This document shows positions 1 to 54,700 of a DNA stretch of 60,000 nt, in pieces. Numbering within the stretch: the first letter of the stretch is position 1; each line of letters opens with the position of its first letter. The translations under genes and the position numbers were made by a program. The notes beneath the pieces are model-generated. The model saw only the letters and a list, made by a program, of their open reading frames with translations, ran no database searches and was not told where the DNA came from. The DNA is taken from NCBI GenBank assembly GCA_030704615.1, contig CM060731.1:20028001-20088000 (forward strand). Direction: 5' to 3'. The stretch is from Takakia lepidozioides. Lineage: Eukaryota > Streptophyta > Takakiopsida > Takakiales > Takakiaceae.

Positions 1-145
1 GAGCTGAAACCGTAGTGCCCTCAAGATCAAAGCCCCCGTGCCTTGGAACATCAACGACAACCAACTTTGCCCTACCACACCAGGGCCATGATGAAGCTCT
101 GCACTTCGAACACTAGAAAGCCAGATACAAGCCAACTTCAACCAG

Positions 146-891
146 TCATTCACGATGGTTCAGAAAACGCGACTTGATCGTCCTGGATGGTAGACGCTCT
201 TCATTGCGTAGCTCAAATTCGTGCTTAGCAAGCTGTCTGGCCCTGGATATCACTGCACCAGCTTCAAGCAAAGGTCGCGTGAACAGGGCCTCGTGATGAC
301 TGGTTAGTGCAACAAGATCACCTACAATAGCTCTCTCTATACGCGCAAACCAAAGCTGATCTTCGTCACATATTTCAACATATCATCTACTTCCTGCGAC
401 AATTCAATGTCTATCTCCAATTCTGCTGCTTGCTGCCTACTTTCAAAATATTCAGGGCCTGGATCCACAAAATTGTCAAAGTTATAGTAGTCCGGGTCAC
501 AGCTATCTAGAGAGCTGTCAGACCTCTCAAACCTTGGCGACCACGCCTCTGCCTCCCCCAAATTATTATATTCACTACCACCAGGAGAACCCAATGAAAC
601 AACAAGGGCTGGAATGCAAGCAGCAGGCTCAGGAAGAGGTGACGCTGGCAAGACATCACTACGAGGCCGCGCGCCATTGGCAGTGTTAGTAACAGCAAGA
701 ACGTCAGCAGGGTGGAGAACAACGGGAGGAGCAACAACAACAACACCAACAGAATGAGAAGTGGCAGCAGGGTCAGCCTCTACACTAGGATCAGCTTCGA
801 TAGCAAGTGCCACGCTAATCTGAAGGAATAGGCTCTCTCCCTCTCTGCGACCTACACAAGACAAGTCACGAACTGTAGCCATCCCCTGCAA
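146..891 (-). pseudogene. Hypothetical protein, reading frame broken near 337-382
   Basis: An ATG at 891 opens a frame that runs to a stop at 337. A second minus-strand frame is open from 382 down to a stop at 146-148 and reads like continuing protein (ICDEDQLWFARIERAIVGD...). The two frames overlap at 337-382, so a small indel, or a short intron I could not place, probably separates them. The joined product would be about 245 residues, rich in Asp, Glu, Ala and Val, with no membrane segment or motif that I recognise. There is no family assignment. It could be a gene end, a decayed gene or a piece of a transposon. The acidic Ser/Asp stretch near the middle of the first frame (SPRFERSDSSLDSCDPDYYN) suggests a disordered region. 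Confidence 0.35.
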
Positions 892-2448
892 TCACACCCC
901 AACGCACATCGTGAGATGGCAAAATCACAGCAGCAGGAGAAAATAGGGCAAAGCGAGGAGCCGCCATCGATAACACGCATTAGCGAACCACTTAGGCAGC
1001 AGGACGTAGAGCAGATCCCGCGAAAAGACCTAACTGATCCTGACAGTGCGGGTAGGATCCACCACGCCTAGAGTACCCGACGTCTCCACCATAAAACAAG
1101 CCTGAAGTATATCCTCTTTTCCTCTCAAGAAGCGAGGTTGCACAACAAAAGGGGCGAGCGGAAAGAGCAAGCAGCGTGCGAGAGGATAATCAAACACACG
1201 AATCAGACACTAAGCAGCTCTCATCCAAAACTTGTACACCAAAATCACATATACACTAACACCCGAGTACACCGCCCTGACCTTGTGTCAGGGCGCCGTC
1301 TTTATACAAAAGGCCTAACCATAGTGGCCCGCCGCGTAGCGAGGCATCATAGGCCAAAGCCCACGGTGCTGCCTTGTAGCCCTAGATTTGATGAAGGGCC
1401 AGGATCAAGCCACCAACCTAAACTAACCCTAACCTAAACATCATTGTAACGGATTAACGGCTTTATACGCCAAAAAAATATACTATGAATGTGTATCGCC
1501 GTTTTGGATGAAACGGGGCTAAGCAAATATGGGGCTTTACAGTAGAAAGGACATATCAAAGAGACCGAGCCAGCAAGTCAACAAAGCTTCTGAATTTTGT
1601 GTGGATGGTGCAGAGGGACAATGCCCTGACAGCAGGCCCACCACATTCAAACCCTCAATATTATCCTGTTTCTGTTATGTATCCAGGATGTGAGTGTAGC
1701 AAGGTTGAAGGAGTGGTGTATGGGTAACTTGTAAGATGATGTGCTCCTATCGTGGAGGTTGTGGGTTTCACTCCCTAAAGTATCGCGGTGGTTGGTTCAT
1801 CATAATTATTCCCATGGAGGAGCAAATTACCTGCATCCAGATTAATTTGGTCCCTTGCTTGCTCATATCTTCTATGATCTGGGGATAGAATCAAGAAAAG
1901 CTTGGTCCAAAACATGTGCAGATATTGAGCGGAATTCTAGCAATGTGGCAGCAATTCATGCTACCTTCCTGACCACCTGGGGCCAACATGGACTTATATG
2001 CAACTCCCCAGAGATTGACAACTGCGTTTGGAACGACCTTCCACCTGCCTGCTGTCGTGACCATTGCTCGACCTTGCACAGTGTCCCTTGAGTTCGATCG
2101 AGATATCAACTGGAAGCACATCAGGCCTTCATCATCGGCTTCGAGGCTTCAGTACAGATAGGGTGATCTCAATTTGGAGAGGCCGAGTCTGTTGGTTCTA
2201 AACAGTCAAACAACAAACAACAGCAAGCAACACGAGAAAAAAAACAAAAAACAAAGGGGGTTTGAGGAGATCGGCGAGTGCCATGGCATGTCCTAAATCC
2301 AGATAGTCTGGATAAAACCGGATCTGGATGGGCATATGCGCGCCACGTAGGTCTGGGTCTGTTGTGCCGGTCTGGGGTGGTCTGCCGGACGACATGCGCA
2401 GACCGAGCTTGGGCAGACCCCAGCAAGGGCAGACCCACTGGGGACCTG
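892..2448. other. Intergenic, no gene seen
   Basis: No reading frame here has protein-like composition or splice structure. At 1417-1439 there is a degenerate run of CCTAAAC/CCCTAAC units, a diverged plant telomere-like sequence. Short direct and inverted GC-rich motifs occur around 1270-1340. From about 2169 the sequence becomes A-rich and then GC-rich as it enters the repeat that follows. Confidence 0.5.
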
Positions 2449-2609
2449 ATGGCGGGCGGACCCAGCGGCGAGGGCGGGCGGGCGGGGGCTGCGGTCCGGG
2501 GGCGGGCTGGGCGGCTGCGGGGCTGCCGACCGCGGTGTGCGGGGCGGGGGAGGGCGACCCCGCGTCCGTGCGCCCTGTCCCACACGCGTGACATAAACTC
2601 CCAATTATT
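2449..2609. repeat. GC-rich dispersed repeat, copy 1
   Basis: This segment of about 160 bp is extremely GC-rich and ends in an AT-rich ACTCCCAATTATT. It matches 50011-50190 in the same orientation, with the same start (ATGGCGGGCGGACCCAGCGG) and the same end. The two copies differ by substitutions and small indels in the G-rich core. Long open frames on both strands are a by-product of base composition. On the minus strand both copies encode a similar short peptide (NWEFMSRVWDRAHGRGV), so the block could be the coding end of a larger transposon, but that is inference. Confidence 0.75.
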
Positions 2610-2947
2610 CTTCTCCCCCTTCCCTTGTGGTGTCCCATGCAAATGCCTTCACGCCAAGGTTAATGTGAAAGAGGTTATTTTCTCCTCTCACTATGATTAA
2701 GGGGCCTGATTCTTGAGCTGTTGTTCCCAGGTGTTTCCCTTAAAAATAAAATAAAAAATTCCCACTTGCCATACAGGCTATAATAAAAATGTGTACAATA
2801 AACATGCTTTTAAGTGAATCTCTTCTTCAAAGTATCCAACTTCTTGTAATTCATCTTCGTTTGCATCTAACTTAGAGCTCAGATTCAAGATTGAAAACGT
2901 GTCAAAAAAAGATTTCTACTCATACATAGGTTTTTCCTGACAAAATG

Positions 2948-2976
2948 GATCTGGTACTGGTATCAGGTACCAGATC
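2948..2976. repeat. Perfect short inverted repeat (hairpin)
   Basis: Arms GATCTGGTAC (2948-2957) and GTACCAGATC (2967-2976) are exact reverse complements around a 9-nt loop. The hairpin lies in a GGTAC/GGTATC-rich stretch that runs to about 3115 and ends in CCAGTCCAACGGCACTGG. A similar stretch with the same ACCAGTCCAAC end lies at about 50235-50405, which suggests a short DNA-transposon-like repeat. Its left boundary is not defined. Confidence 0.45.
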
Positions 2977-3156
2977 TTCAACCACCTACCGCTGGTAGGG
3001 TATTGCCCACAGTATTATACAACGCCAATACGCCAGGTGATCGGGTACTTCATACCAATATATATACCAGTATTGATACCAGTTTCTTATCACTACCAGT
3101 CCAACGGCACTGGTCCCGTGGCCAAAAAAAGGAGGGAAAAATGAAAACAAACCTAA

Positions 3157-3206
3157 TATAAAACTCGTGCAGAGTGCCCTTTGCAGGGTTTAGGGTTTAG
3201 GGTTTT
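3157..3206 (+). promoter_or_regulatory. Putative ATM core promoter: TATA box plus telo-box
   Basis: TATAAAAC at 3157-3164 lies 25-40 bp before a run of two and a half TTTAGGG units (3185-3206, AGGGTTTAGGG...). In plants, telo-boxes (AAACCCTA on either strand) commonly sit close to the transcription start of growth- and replication-related genes, where TRB/PUR-type proteins bind. The run lies about 220 bp upstream of the ATM start codon. The TATA call and start site are inference from spacing; a short interstitial telomeric insertion is the alternative. Confidence 0.5.
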
Positions 3207-3418
3207 GCAGCGGATGCGAGTCCGGATGGATGAATTGCTCATGAAAGTCTGGGGACCACGAACATTCATTCGTTGGATGTGCATGCGCGTGCATCCTCAA
3301 CGGCTCATCCCACCAGGGTTTCGTCACGGAATTCTTTGCTCCGGAACCTTGAAAAGTTTGCTTTGCTGCGCGAGCAGACGTCTGGTCTCAACAAGGAGTG
3401 TGGCATGATTTGCCTTGC

Positions 3419-3423
3419 ATGCA

Positions 3424-3427
<4 letters not shown>
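3419..3427 (+). promoter_or_regulatory. Minimal upstream ORF overlapping the ATM start
   Basis: ATG-CAA-TGA at 3419-3427 encodes only Met-Gln. Its stop overlaps the ATM start codon (3424-3426). Another upstream ATG at 3405 opens an 11-codon frame that ends just past the ATM start. Both would be met by scanning ribosomes if transcription begins near the telo-box, so they could dampen ATM translation or allow reinitiation. The presence is direct; the effect is inference. Confidence 0.4.
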
Positions 3428-48458
<45,031 letters not shown>

Positions 48459-48984
48459 CTTCAAACTTTAGTGGAGGAAGATGTTCAAGGAAATTACAAA
48501 GTGGAAGTCACAATCAGGAGGAATGGTTGAGCTTAACGCCTTCTGAAAGTACCTGATATGGGTAAGTGATTGGAAGCATCTACACAAGCCACTGAGCTCG
48601 GGATCACTTTTCTGTGTGACCAGATTTCCACACTGGTTGAGTTGCACGACAATTTTGACATGTAGATGATGACACATATCATGAATACTATTTACTTAAT
48701 GTTATGTCGGTAGGATAGAGTTAGTTAGTTCATCAACAGTAGGAATCCGCATCCCAACCTGTGCAAAAATGAAAATAACAAAAGATGAATAGACGTCACG
48801 AAATCTCAATTAGTGTGCCAGCCACTGCATGCAGGCTCCACATGGAATGTGAATAACCAGTCATGAAAAGAAATAGTAAACAGACAACTTTGAAAGTAAT
48901 ATAAAGCCTGAAACATTATTTCAGAGTCCAAACAATCTCGAAATTCGTGGAGGTAGGTAGTAATCGTTCTCAGTCCTTGACCAA
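48459..48984. other. ATM 3' UTR and flank
   Basis: No coding seen. The stretch directly follows the ATM stop and probably holds its 3' UTR. I did not find a clear AATAAA signal in the first 200 bp; plants often use weak signals. Confidence 0.4.
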
Positions 48985-49019
48985 TTTTATTTTTATTTTT
49001 ATTTTTATTTTTATTTTTA
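48985..49019. repeat. (TTTTA)n microsatellite
   Basis: About seven units of a T4-5A pentamer or hexamer. Read on the minus strand this is (TAAAA)n and directly follows the SINE-like element at 49020-49156, so it may be that element's A-rich tail. Confidence 0.85.
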
Positions 49020-49156
49020 GGTTAACAGGGTTGGAGACCTGGTTAACTTTATTCTGAAATATTTTTGGTGGGCGAGGCCCTTACATAGATGATTATTGGG
49101 AGGGAAAAATTTAAACCCTCTCATAACGCCACAAACACACCGTAGTCAGTGAATTG
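49020..49156 (-). mobile_element. SINE-like retroelement, copy a
   Basis: On the minus strand: TTCACTGACTACGGTGTGTT, then GGGTTTAAATTTTTCCCTCC, CAATAATC and an A-rich (TAAAA)n tail. The same order of blocks (TTCACTG, TGTGTATG, GGGGTTTTAATTTTTTTCC, ACAATAA, A-tail) recurs at 49420-49535. I saw no clear pol III boxes. Confidence 0.5.
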
Positions 49157-49419
49157 GAGCCAAACCACTCATGATGAGTAATAACGAACTGTCCGGCCTG
49201 AGGCCTTTGTGCGTAATGGTATGAAGTGGTGTGGTACGAAGTGGTGGCGATCTCGAGAATGTATGTTCCTCAAACCATAGATACTAGAATCAAAAACTAG
49301 CTACGGTTTAGGCCTGCTTCAGCGGATTGGTTGCTCGAAGGACTTAGCGGAAGCTGAGCCTGGAGGCCTTTGATGACTGCCTAACGTGCTTCCAGTTGAT
49401 ATCCCTGTCAAACTTTTTT

Positions 49420-49535
49420 TTTCTGAAAGGGGAAGTAGCCCTCGAGAACTTTATTATAAGTTATTGTGGGGAAAAAAATTAAAACCCCGGATGAGCCAAA
49501 AGGCATACACACTGCAAGCAGTGAAGAACGAACCT
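49420..49535 (-). mobile_element. SINE-like retroelement, copy b
   Basis: A diverged relative of copy a in the same orientation, with its oligo(A) tail (nine T on the plus strand) near 49415. The similarity rests on several 8-18 bp blocks in the same order and spacing. Confidence 0.45.
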
Positions 49536-50010
49536 TTCCTCTCAGTATGAGAGAGTGATCAATAAAGAAGATCTGTCTGCCCTAGGGCTGCAACTTTTTA
49601 GTTGGATCTGCTATGTCCGCAGGACCGCCTGACTAAGAGAACCCAACAATAGTGTTTGTATCTGTCTATGGAAACTCAGGATGCATTTCGTGAGAACTAG
49701 ACTAGAGAGGCCATGAATGTACATGTCCGGCAAGCACAAGCACATGGCATGAACAAAGAGGCAGTGCGGGAATATAGTGCAGACATGACAGAGGTTAGAT
49801 ATGTGTTAGCTCTTGGAGCTCTTCGCGGTCCGGGCTTCGCGTTAACATGCACATTTATGTAAAATTGGGTGGAACACCCATCTCCACTCTCCTCTCCAAG
49901 TACAAAGTCGGGCACTCTCTCCCAGGGAATACAGGCCGTGCGGACCCGCACTTGAGAGCCCATGTATCCAGAGCGACTCTCGTTCTTCCAGTAAAGGTCT
50001 TTGCAGGAAA

Positions 50011-50190
50011 ATGGCGGGCGGACCCAGCGGCGAGGGTGGGCGGGCGGGGACCGCGGTCCGGGGGCGGGCTAGGCGGCTGCAGGGGTGCCGACCGCGGTGC
50101 GCGGCTGGCAGGTGGGGGTGGGCGGGGGGGGAGGTCGACCCCGCGTCCGTGCGCCCTGTCCCACACGCGCGACATAAACTCCCAATTATT
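50011..50190. repeat. GC-rich dispersed repeat, copy 2
   Basis: The partner of 2449-2609 in the same orientation. It shares ATGGCGGGCGGACCCAGCGG at one end and CACACGCGCGACATAAACTC plus CCAATTATT at the other; here a run of seven A follows. It is about 18 bp longer because of an extra G-rich piece near 50106-50130. Confidence 0.75.
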
Positions 50191-50639
50191 AAAAAAATGA
50201 GAGGCAAGAAGACAAAAACTCTTGCTGTTGATAGTTGATACCCATAAAACACCACACCAATAATGTATCATTTCTACCACTATGGTGTCCAAATACCAGA
50301 TTTTTGCCAATACCATTGTTTCCCTGGTATCGTAATCGGACGAAGGCCTCTATACCAGCTCAAATCATGACACCAATTCAAAATACAATACCAGTCCAAC
50401 ACGGGACTCAGGTATTATAGATGACTTTGTGGATGAACGTTTGTAGGTCCCACAATCCTTGGATGAACGTGGTTACTTAAGATCAGAGGATTTGCTCAAA
50501 CAACTTTACATTTCCCACCCCACGTCGCTATCAAAATCTTCCAAGTTTACTAATGTATAGAGTAAGGCCCCGAGTGGAGTGCTCTCCTTGAATTTTATGA
50601 CCTAGGGCCTCATACTTGATGAAAACCGCTGATTAGTTG

Positions 50640-50819
50640 AGGTTCTTACAATTAACCAAAACCCGCAATCCTTCCCATAGAAAATATATGGAAACCTGGA
50701 ACCAGAAGTACAACCTGGAACCAGAGGTACAACCTGGAACCAGAGGTTCTTCGATTCTAACCTTTTGTAAAAACCGGAATTGGAGGTTATGAAAGAAATC
50801 AAATAACCGCCCAACACTG
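50640..50819 (-). mobile_element. Half of a hAT-like element
   Basis: Read on the minus strand from 50819: CAGTGTTGGGCGGTTATTTG, then ATTTCTTTCATAACCTCC, very close to the element interior starting at 4937 (CAGTGTGGGCGGATATTTGA). The opposite terminus is not present nearby, so this is a truncated or rearranged copy of the ATM-intron element. Confidence 0.65.
50693..50749. repeat. 19-bp tandem repeat, three units
   Basis: Three head-to-tail units of AACCTGGAACCAGAGGTAC with one or two differences (50693-50711, 50712-50730, 50731-50749), inside the truncated hAT-like element. Related CCGGTTCTGG motifs occur singly in the copy at 4937-5302, so expansion happened within this copy. Confidence 0.85.
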
Positions 50820-51719
50820 GTCACCTTGGGCTGATACCAGAAGCAACAGACCAACACAGTTTGTTGTGATGTTGTCCACATGCTGCTCCTCCTTGGTATC
50901 TTCAAAGCAGTGGTGTTATTCAACACTCGGCCAAAAAAATATCATCCTTGGGCAACTCCTACCTCTCCGAGCAGCCTGAAGTTCTTACTAGTTTCTTTCA
51001 TGGAGTGCCCATGTCGGGGAAAGTCACGAAAAATTTGACACAAAGTTGAAACTGAGGCAAGCTGCTTTGACATACCCCTCCGGTCACTGACATGAGTGTA
51101 GGAATCCCAAGCAAATTACTTAAAAGAGAGAACTTCAAGGAAAACACCCTATGATGATTTCTCTCACCAACATGCACCTCAGACAATATAGCCCACAGGG
51201 TTAGAATAAGTCAGAGGAGTGAGGAAACAATCCCTTCTGGAACATCCATCCAAGAAGTATTTTGCATGATAAAATGTGAAAGTTGCCTAAACAAAATGAC
51301 TCCTTCATGAACAAACACAGCCATACATTTCTGACAATACATTAGCCATGATAGGAGAAACAATTGGATGCCTTGTAGCCAAAATGCTTCCCTTTTCCCA
51401 CTTTTACAGCTGAGATCAGCCTCTCTGTGCAAGTTGCGGGACCACCAAGGTGGCAATTGACCTGTACCGACTCGGTTCTCACTTGAAACGAATCTTCCCA
51501 CCAACATGTTGAAGCACTTCTGGACTAAAGAACCTCCATGTAGCTCTGCAAGAAGGTACAGGTCTCCCATAGAAGCCACTTCTCCCCTACATGTATTTCC
51601 GAATATTCCAACTCCCTGCTCTAAAACAATTCCTCAGTCGGCCAGGAAGAAATCCAATGAACCGATCATCTGTATCATTCAATGACCGGAAGCCAATAAC
51701 CAACAAAAGTGCCTCTATC
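50820..51719. other. MRS2 3' UTR and intergenic sequence
   Basis: It lies downstream of the MRS2 stop (51720) on the minus strand. Frames such as 51211-51579 are open but show no domain, no splice context and no compositional signal; they are probably chance. Part of this is likely the MRS2 3' UTR. Confidence 0.4.
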
Positions 51720-54700
51720 TCACTCAATGAGATGCTTGTATTTGCACCACCCTATTACCAAAAAATACAAAAGCACACAGCCACATGCACACCCACCCAC
51801 AACCCAAAAGAATTGTGCAGCCCCCCCACTATCGAACAGGGGTATGTGGATGTTCATACCAAACACTCCTGTCACCACAATGAAGACACTAATCACAAGG
51901 GTGGCCGTAGTAAGCATGACACCCATCTGCAACAAATGGTTTTGCTTATCATCCAGCATTATGTTGATATAATCTTCTGTGTCGTCCACATATTCTCTTA
52001 GCTGCATCCAACCATGGGTAATACATGTAAGCTCCAACAATGAATCCATCATTAGAACCAAGATGAACAGAAGTGCAAAATTGATGAACACAAACACCTC
52101 AGCAACCATAGTCAAGAGATGAAGAAACTGAAAGCCTTGAGCTGATGTTCTTGATTATCCTACCATTTTCACATAAGAAAGAAACACCTGTAGGATTCAT
52201 TACTTCTCTAACTCTGCAGCAACTTGAAATAGCCTATGGAAGATCAGCCGATGCATTTTATAAGCCTGCAGCAGAAGAAAGACACTAGTTACACAGGTCT
52301 TCTGCTTTCTCATCCCTCCGCTTACCCTGTCTGGGCCCTGATCCCTCTTCTCTGCCATCCTCTCCCTAAGACAAAAGATTGTCTTTCTACAGTCAGGACA
52401 TAGCACAAAGCAGGTACCGTGGACAGCTTGTTAAGAGTGCCATCGATCTGCACAAAATAAGCCTCCAACAACATCTCCAGCTCTTCCACATCCAGGTGCT
52501 TTCCAGTCACTGCACTGGTAGAACTGCTGCTGGGGCTCTCAACACCCCCATTACATGCCTGACCAATTTGTCCTAAGGTGTTGTCTGGAATACGTAGCTT
52601 CACGCCGGTTTCCCTGATCACACAGAGGTGATGTACCAATTCATTGACTGGCTAGTTCCAATTTTTTTTCTTCAATAGAGATGGAACAGAAGTACCAAGT
52701 AAAGGGCATGCTGACAGCCTTACCCCCCATGCAACCACTGCAGAATTATCACCTCTGTTGCTGAACCAAGACCAGGGTTCCGAATGAGGACTCTTAACTC
52801 TACGACCCAAATTCATCAAAATCACTGAAGCATGCACCCTGACAATCACAGGCCCATTGACATGCCAAAGATTTATCTGACCACAGATAACCTGCCTCCT
52901 TACCTCCCTTGGCAACGGGGTCAGTTAGGCACCTTATAAACCTATGTTGCCATAACAGAGCAACCACTGCAGGCTCCATGATGTGGCTTGCTTCTTGAAC
53001 TAATTCTAGGCCAAGACAAGATTTTCCTTACCTTACTTTACAAATAGACTGCTCCTACAAAAAGTGTCGACCTATAAGCATCCATCAGATGGACCAGTGG
53101 TTAGAGCACAATGTCGCCTTATAAGCGGTCGCGGCTTCAAGCCACATAGATGTATGTTAGATGTCACCCATTATAGCCAACCCAGCTATAAAAGGGGGGT
53201 CACTAGGTCAATTGGTCACCTAATGTGTTGATACTTGGGGACTTTTGAGTCCTTGCGGGAGTTTTAAGCAACACCGTTGCCCCAAATATGACCAGTTTAG
53301 AAGGTGGAAGGAGCACTAGCCCTTTGCGGTGAAGTGAAACCATAATTTTGACAGGAGTTGACCATTTTTTTTCTTTTTTTCTGCCAACCTATAAGTTATC
53401 CAAGGCCAGAAACCTTCGTCAACCTTTGTACTTACCCACCATCTACAATGCAGACGGAGAGGGCAACAATCAGTGTCCATGACCAAAAAGAAAGATACTC
53501 TATTTGATGAGCTACAAGCTTTCCATACGGGCAACTCTAGCTTGAGGCAGTCGGTCAATCTGCTCAGGGAACCTGTGCCATCTCACTTGTCACATGACAT
53601 TCTGTAGCAAAGTGACCACAGTTGTCATTTCACGATGGCATTCATGCTAAAGATGCCATGGCAAAGAACCCAATCAAAATGATGAAGACCTTGAAAGAAA
53701 CCATTCAGAATCAACCCCTCCACCCACAGATTTGATATAATCCTGACCTCTCATCTTCACCCTCTGAATCTGGGAACTCAGGTTGGTGGGGGAGCAACCC
53801 TCCCTCTAGATTGACAGGTGCTATTTGTGTGGAGTCTCGCATGGGCGCATCAGTGTGACTGGGAGAGATGGGTCCAACAAAAGTGTCTGAGGAGGTCGGA
53901 GACAGAGGTCCCTCCAGCTGTTGCCGCAAAAGCTTATCCGTCAAATACATCTCTGCCATGTCACCATCGTCATCAAGGAGCTGCTCAATTTCATCCCTTA
54001 CCTTCAGCCAACAGACATAAGCTTCCTTGTCAGATGTGTAGAACAAGCATACACAAGCTGTACACCAGACAGGAACATAGCACCCTTCTGTCTCAGCTCT
54101 GGATCTGAAATAAAAAAATACTAGGGTTTACCCCAGTTCTTGTGAATAATTGTGTCCCCCTCTTTTGATGACACTAAATGGATCGTCTCCCAAGATTCTC
54201 CGAATTCTCTACTTGTAAACTTAGGAAAACGGGCAAGCATAGCTGCCAGGCTACAGACATGGGAGCCCTTACGAACCCACAGGCAACACAAGGTTCCTCC
54301 AGAAACCTCCACCAGAGAGCTGACAGACCTACAAAATATCCTGTGTATTATAAATAACTTACATCATGAACATGTTTGAAGTTCTTACAACTCCTGCATC
54401 ATGGAAATGACAACCTTTTGCACTCGGCCTGAGATGGCCACCAAGCGGCTCTTGATTTGACGAACTCGTTCCAGGTTGAGAGTGCTGATTTTGGATGTCA
54501 ACTCATCCAATGCTGGGTATGCTTGCTTCTCCAATGCTGCAGTCTGCAATCCAAGACTTGCTCATCTTAGTGAACCACATAAATATCAATAACTACGCAC
54601 TTCAATATTCACCATTTACAAATGTTAAATTTACATAGCTTGCTTTTTTAGGGTTGTACACTACAGCCAATCCTCACAAAAACTCCGTACAGCAAGATAG

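Noticed and set aside
2169-2700. Several long frames on both strands in the GC-rich block
   Set aside because: Composition (Pro/Arg/Gly/Ala only) and openness in many frames at once are artefacts of GC content.
49847-50316. Long frames over the second GC-rich block
   Set aside because: Same reason as for the first copy; the coding look is shared because the repeat is shared.
51211-51579. 122-codon minus-strand frame downstream of MRS2
   Set aside because: No domain, no conserved motif and no splice support; it probably lies in the 3' UTR.
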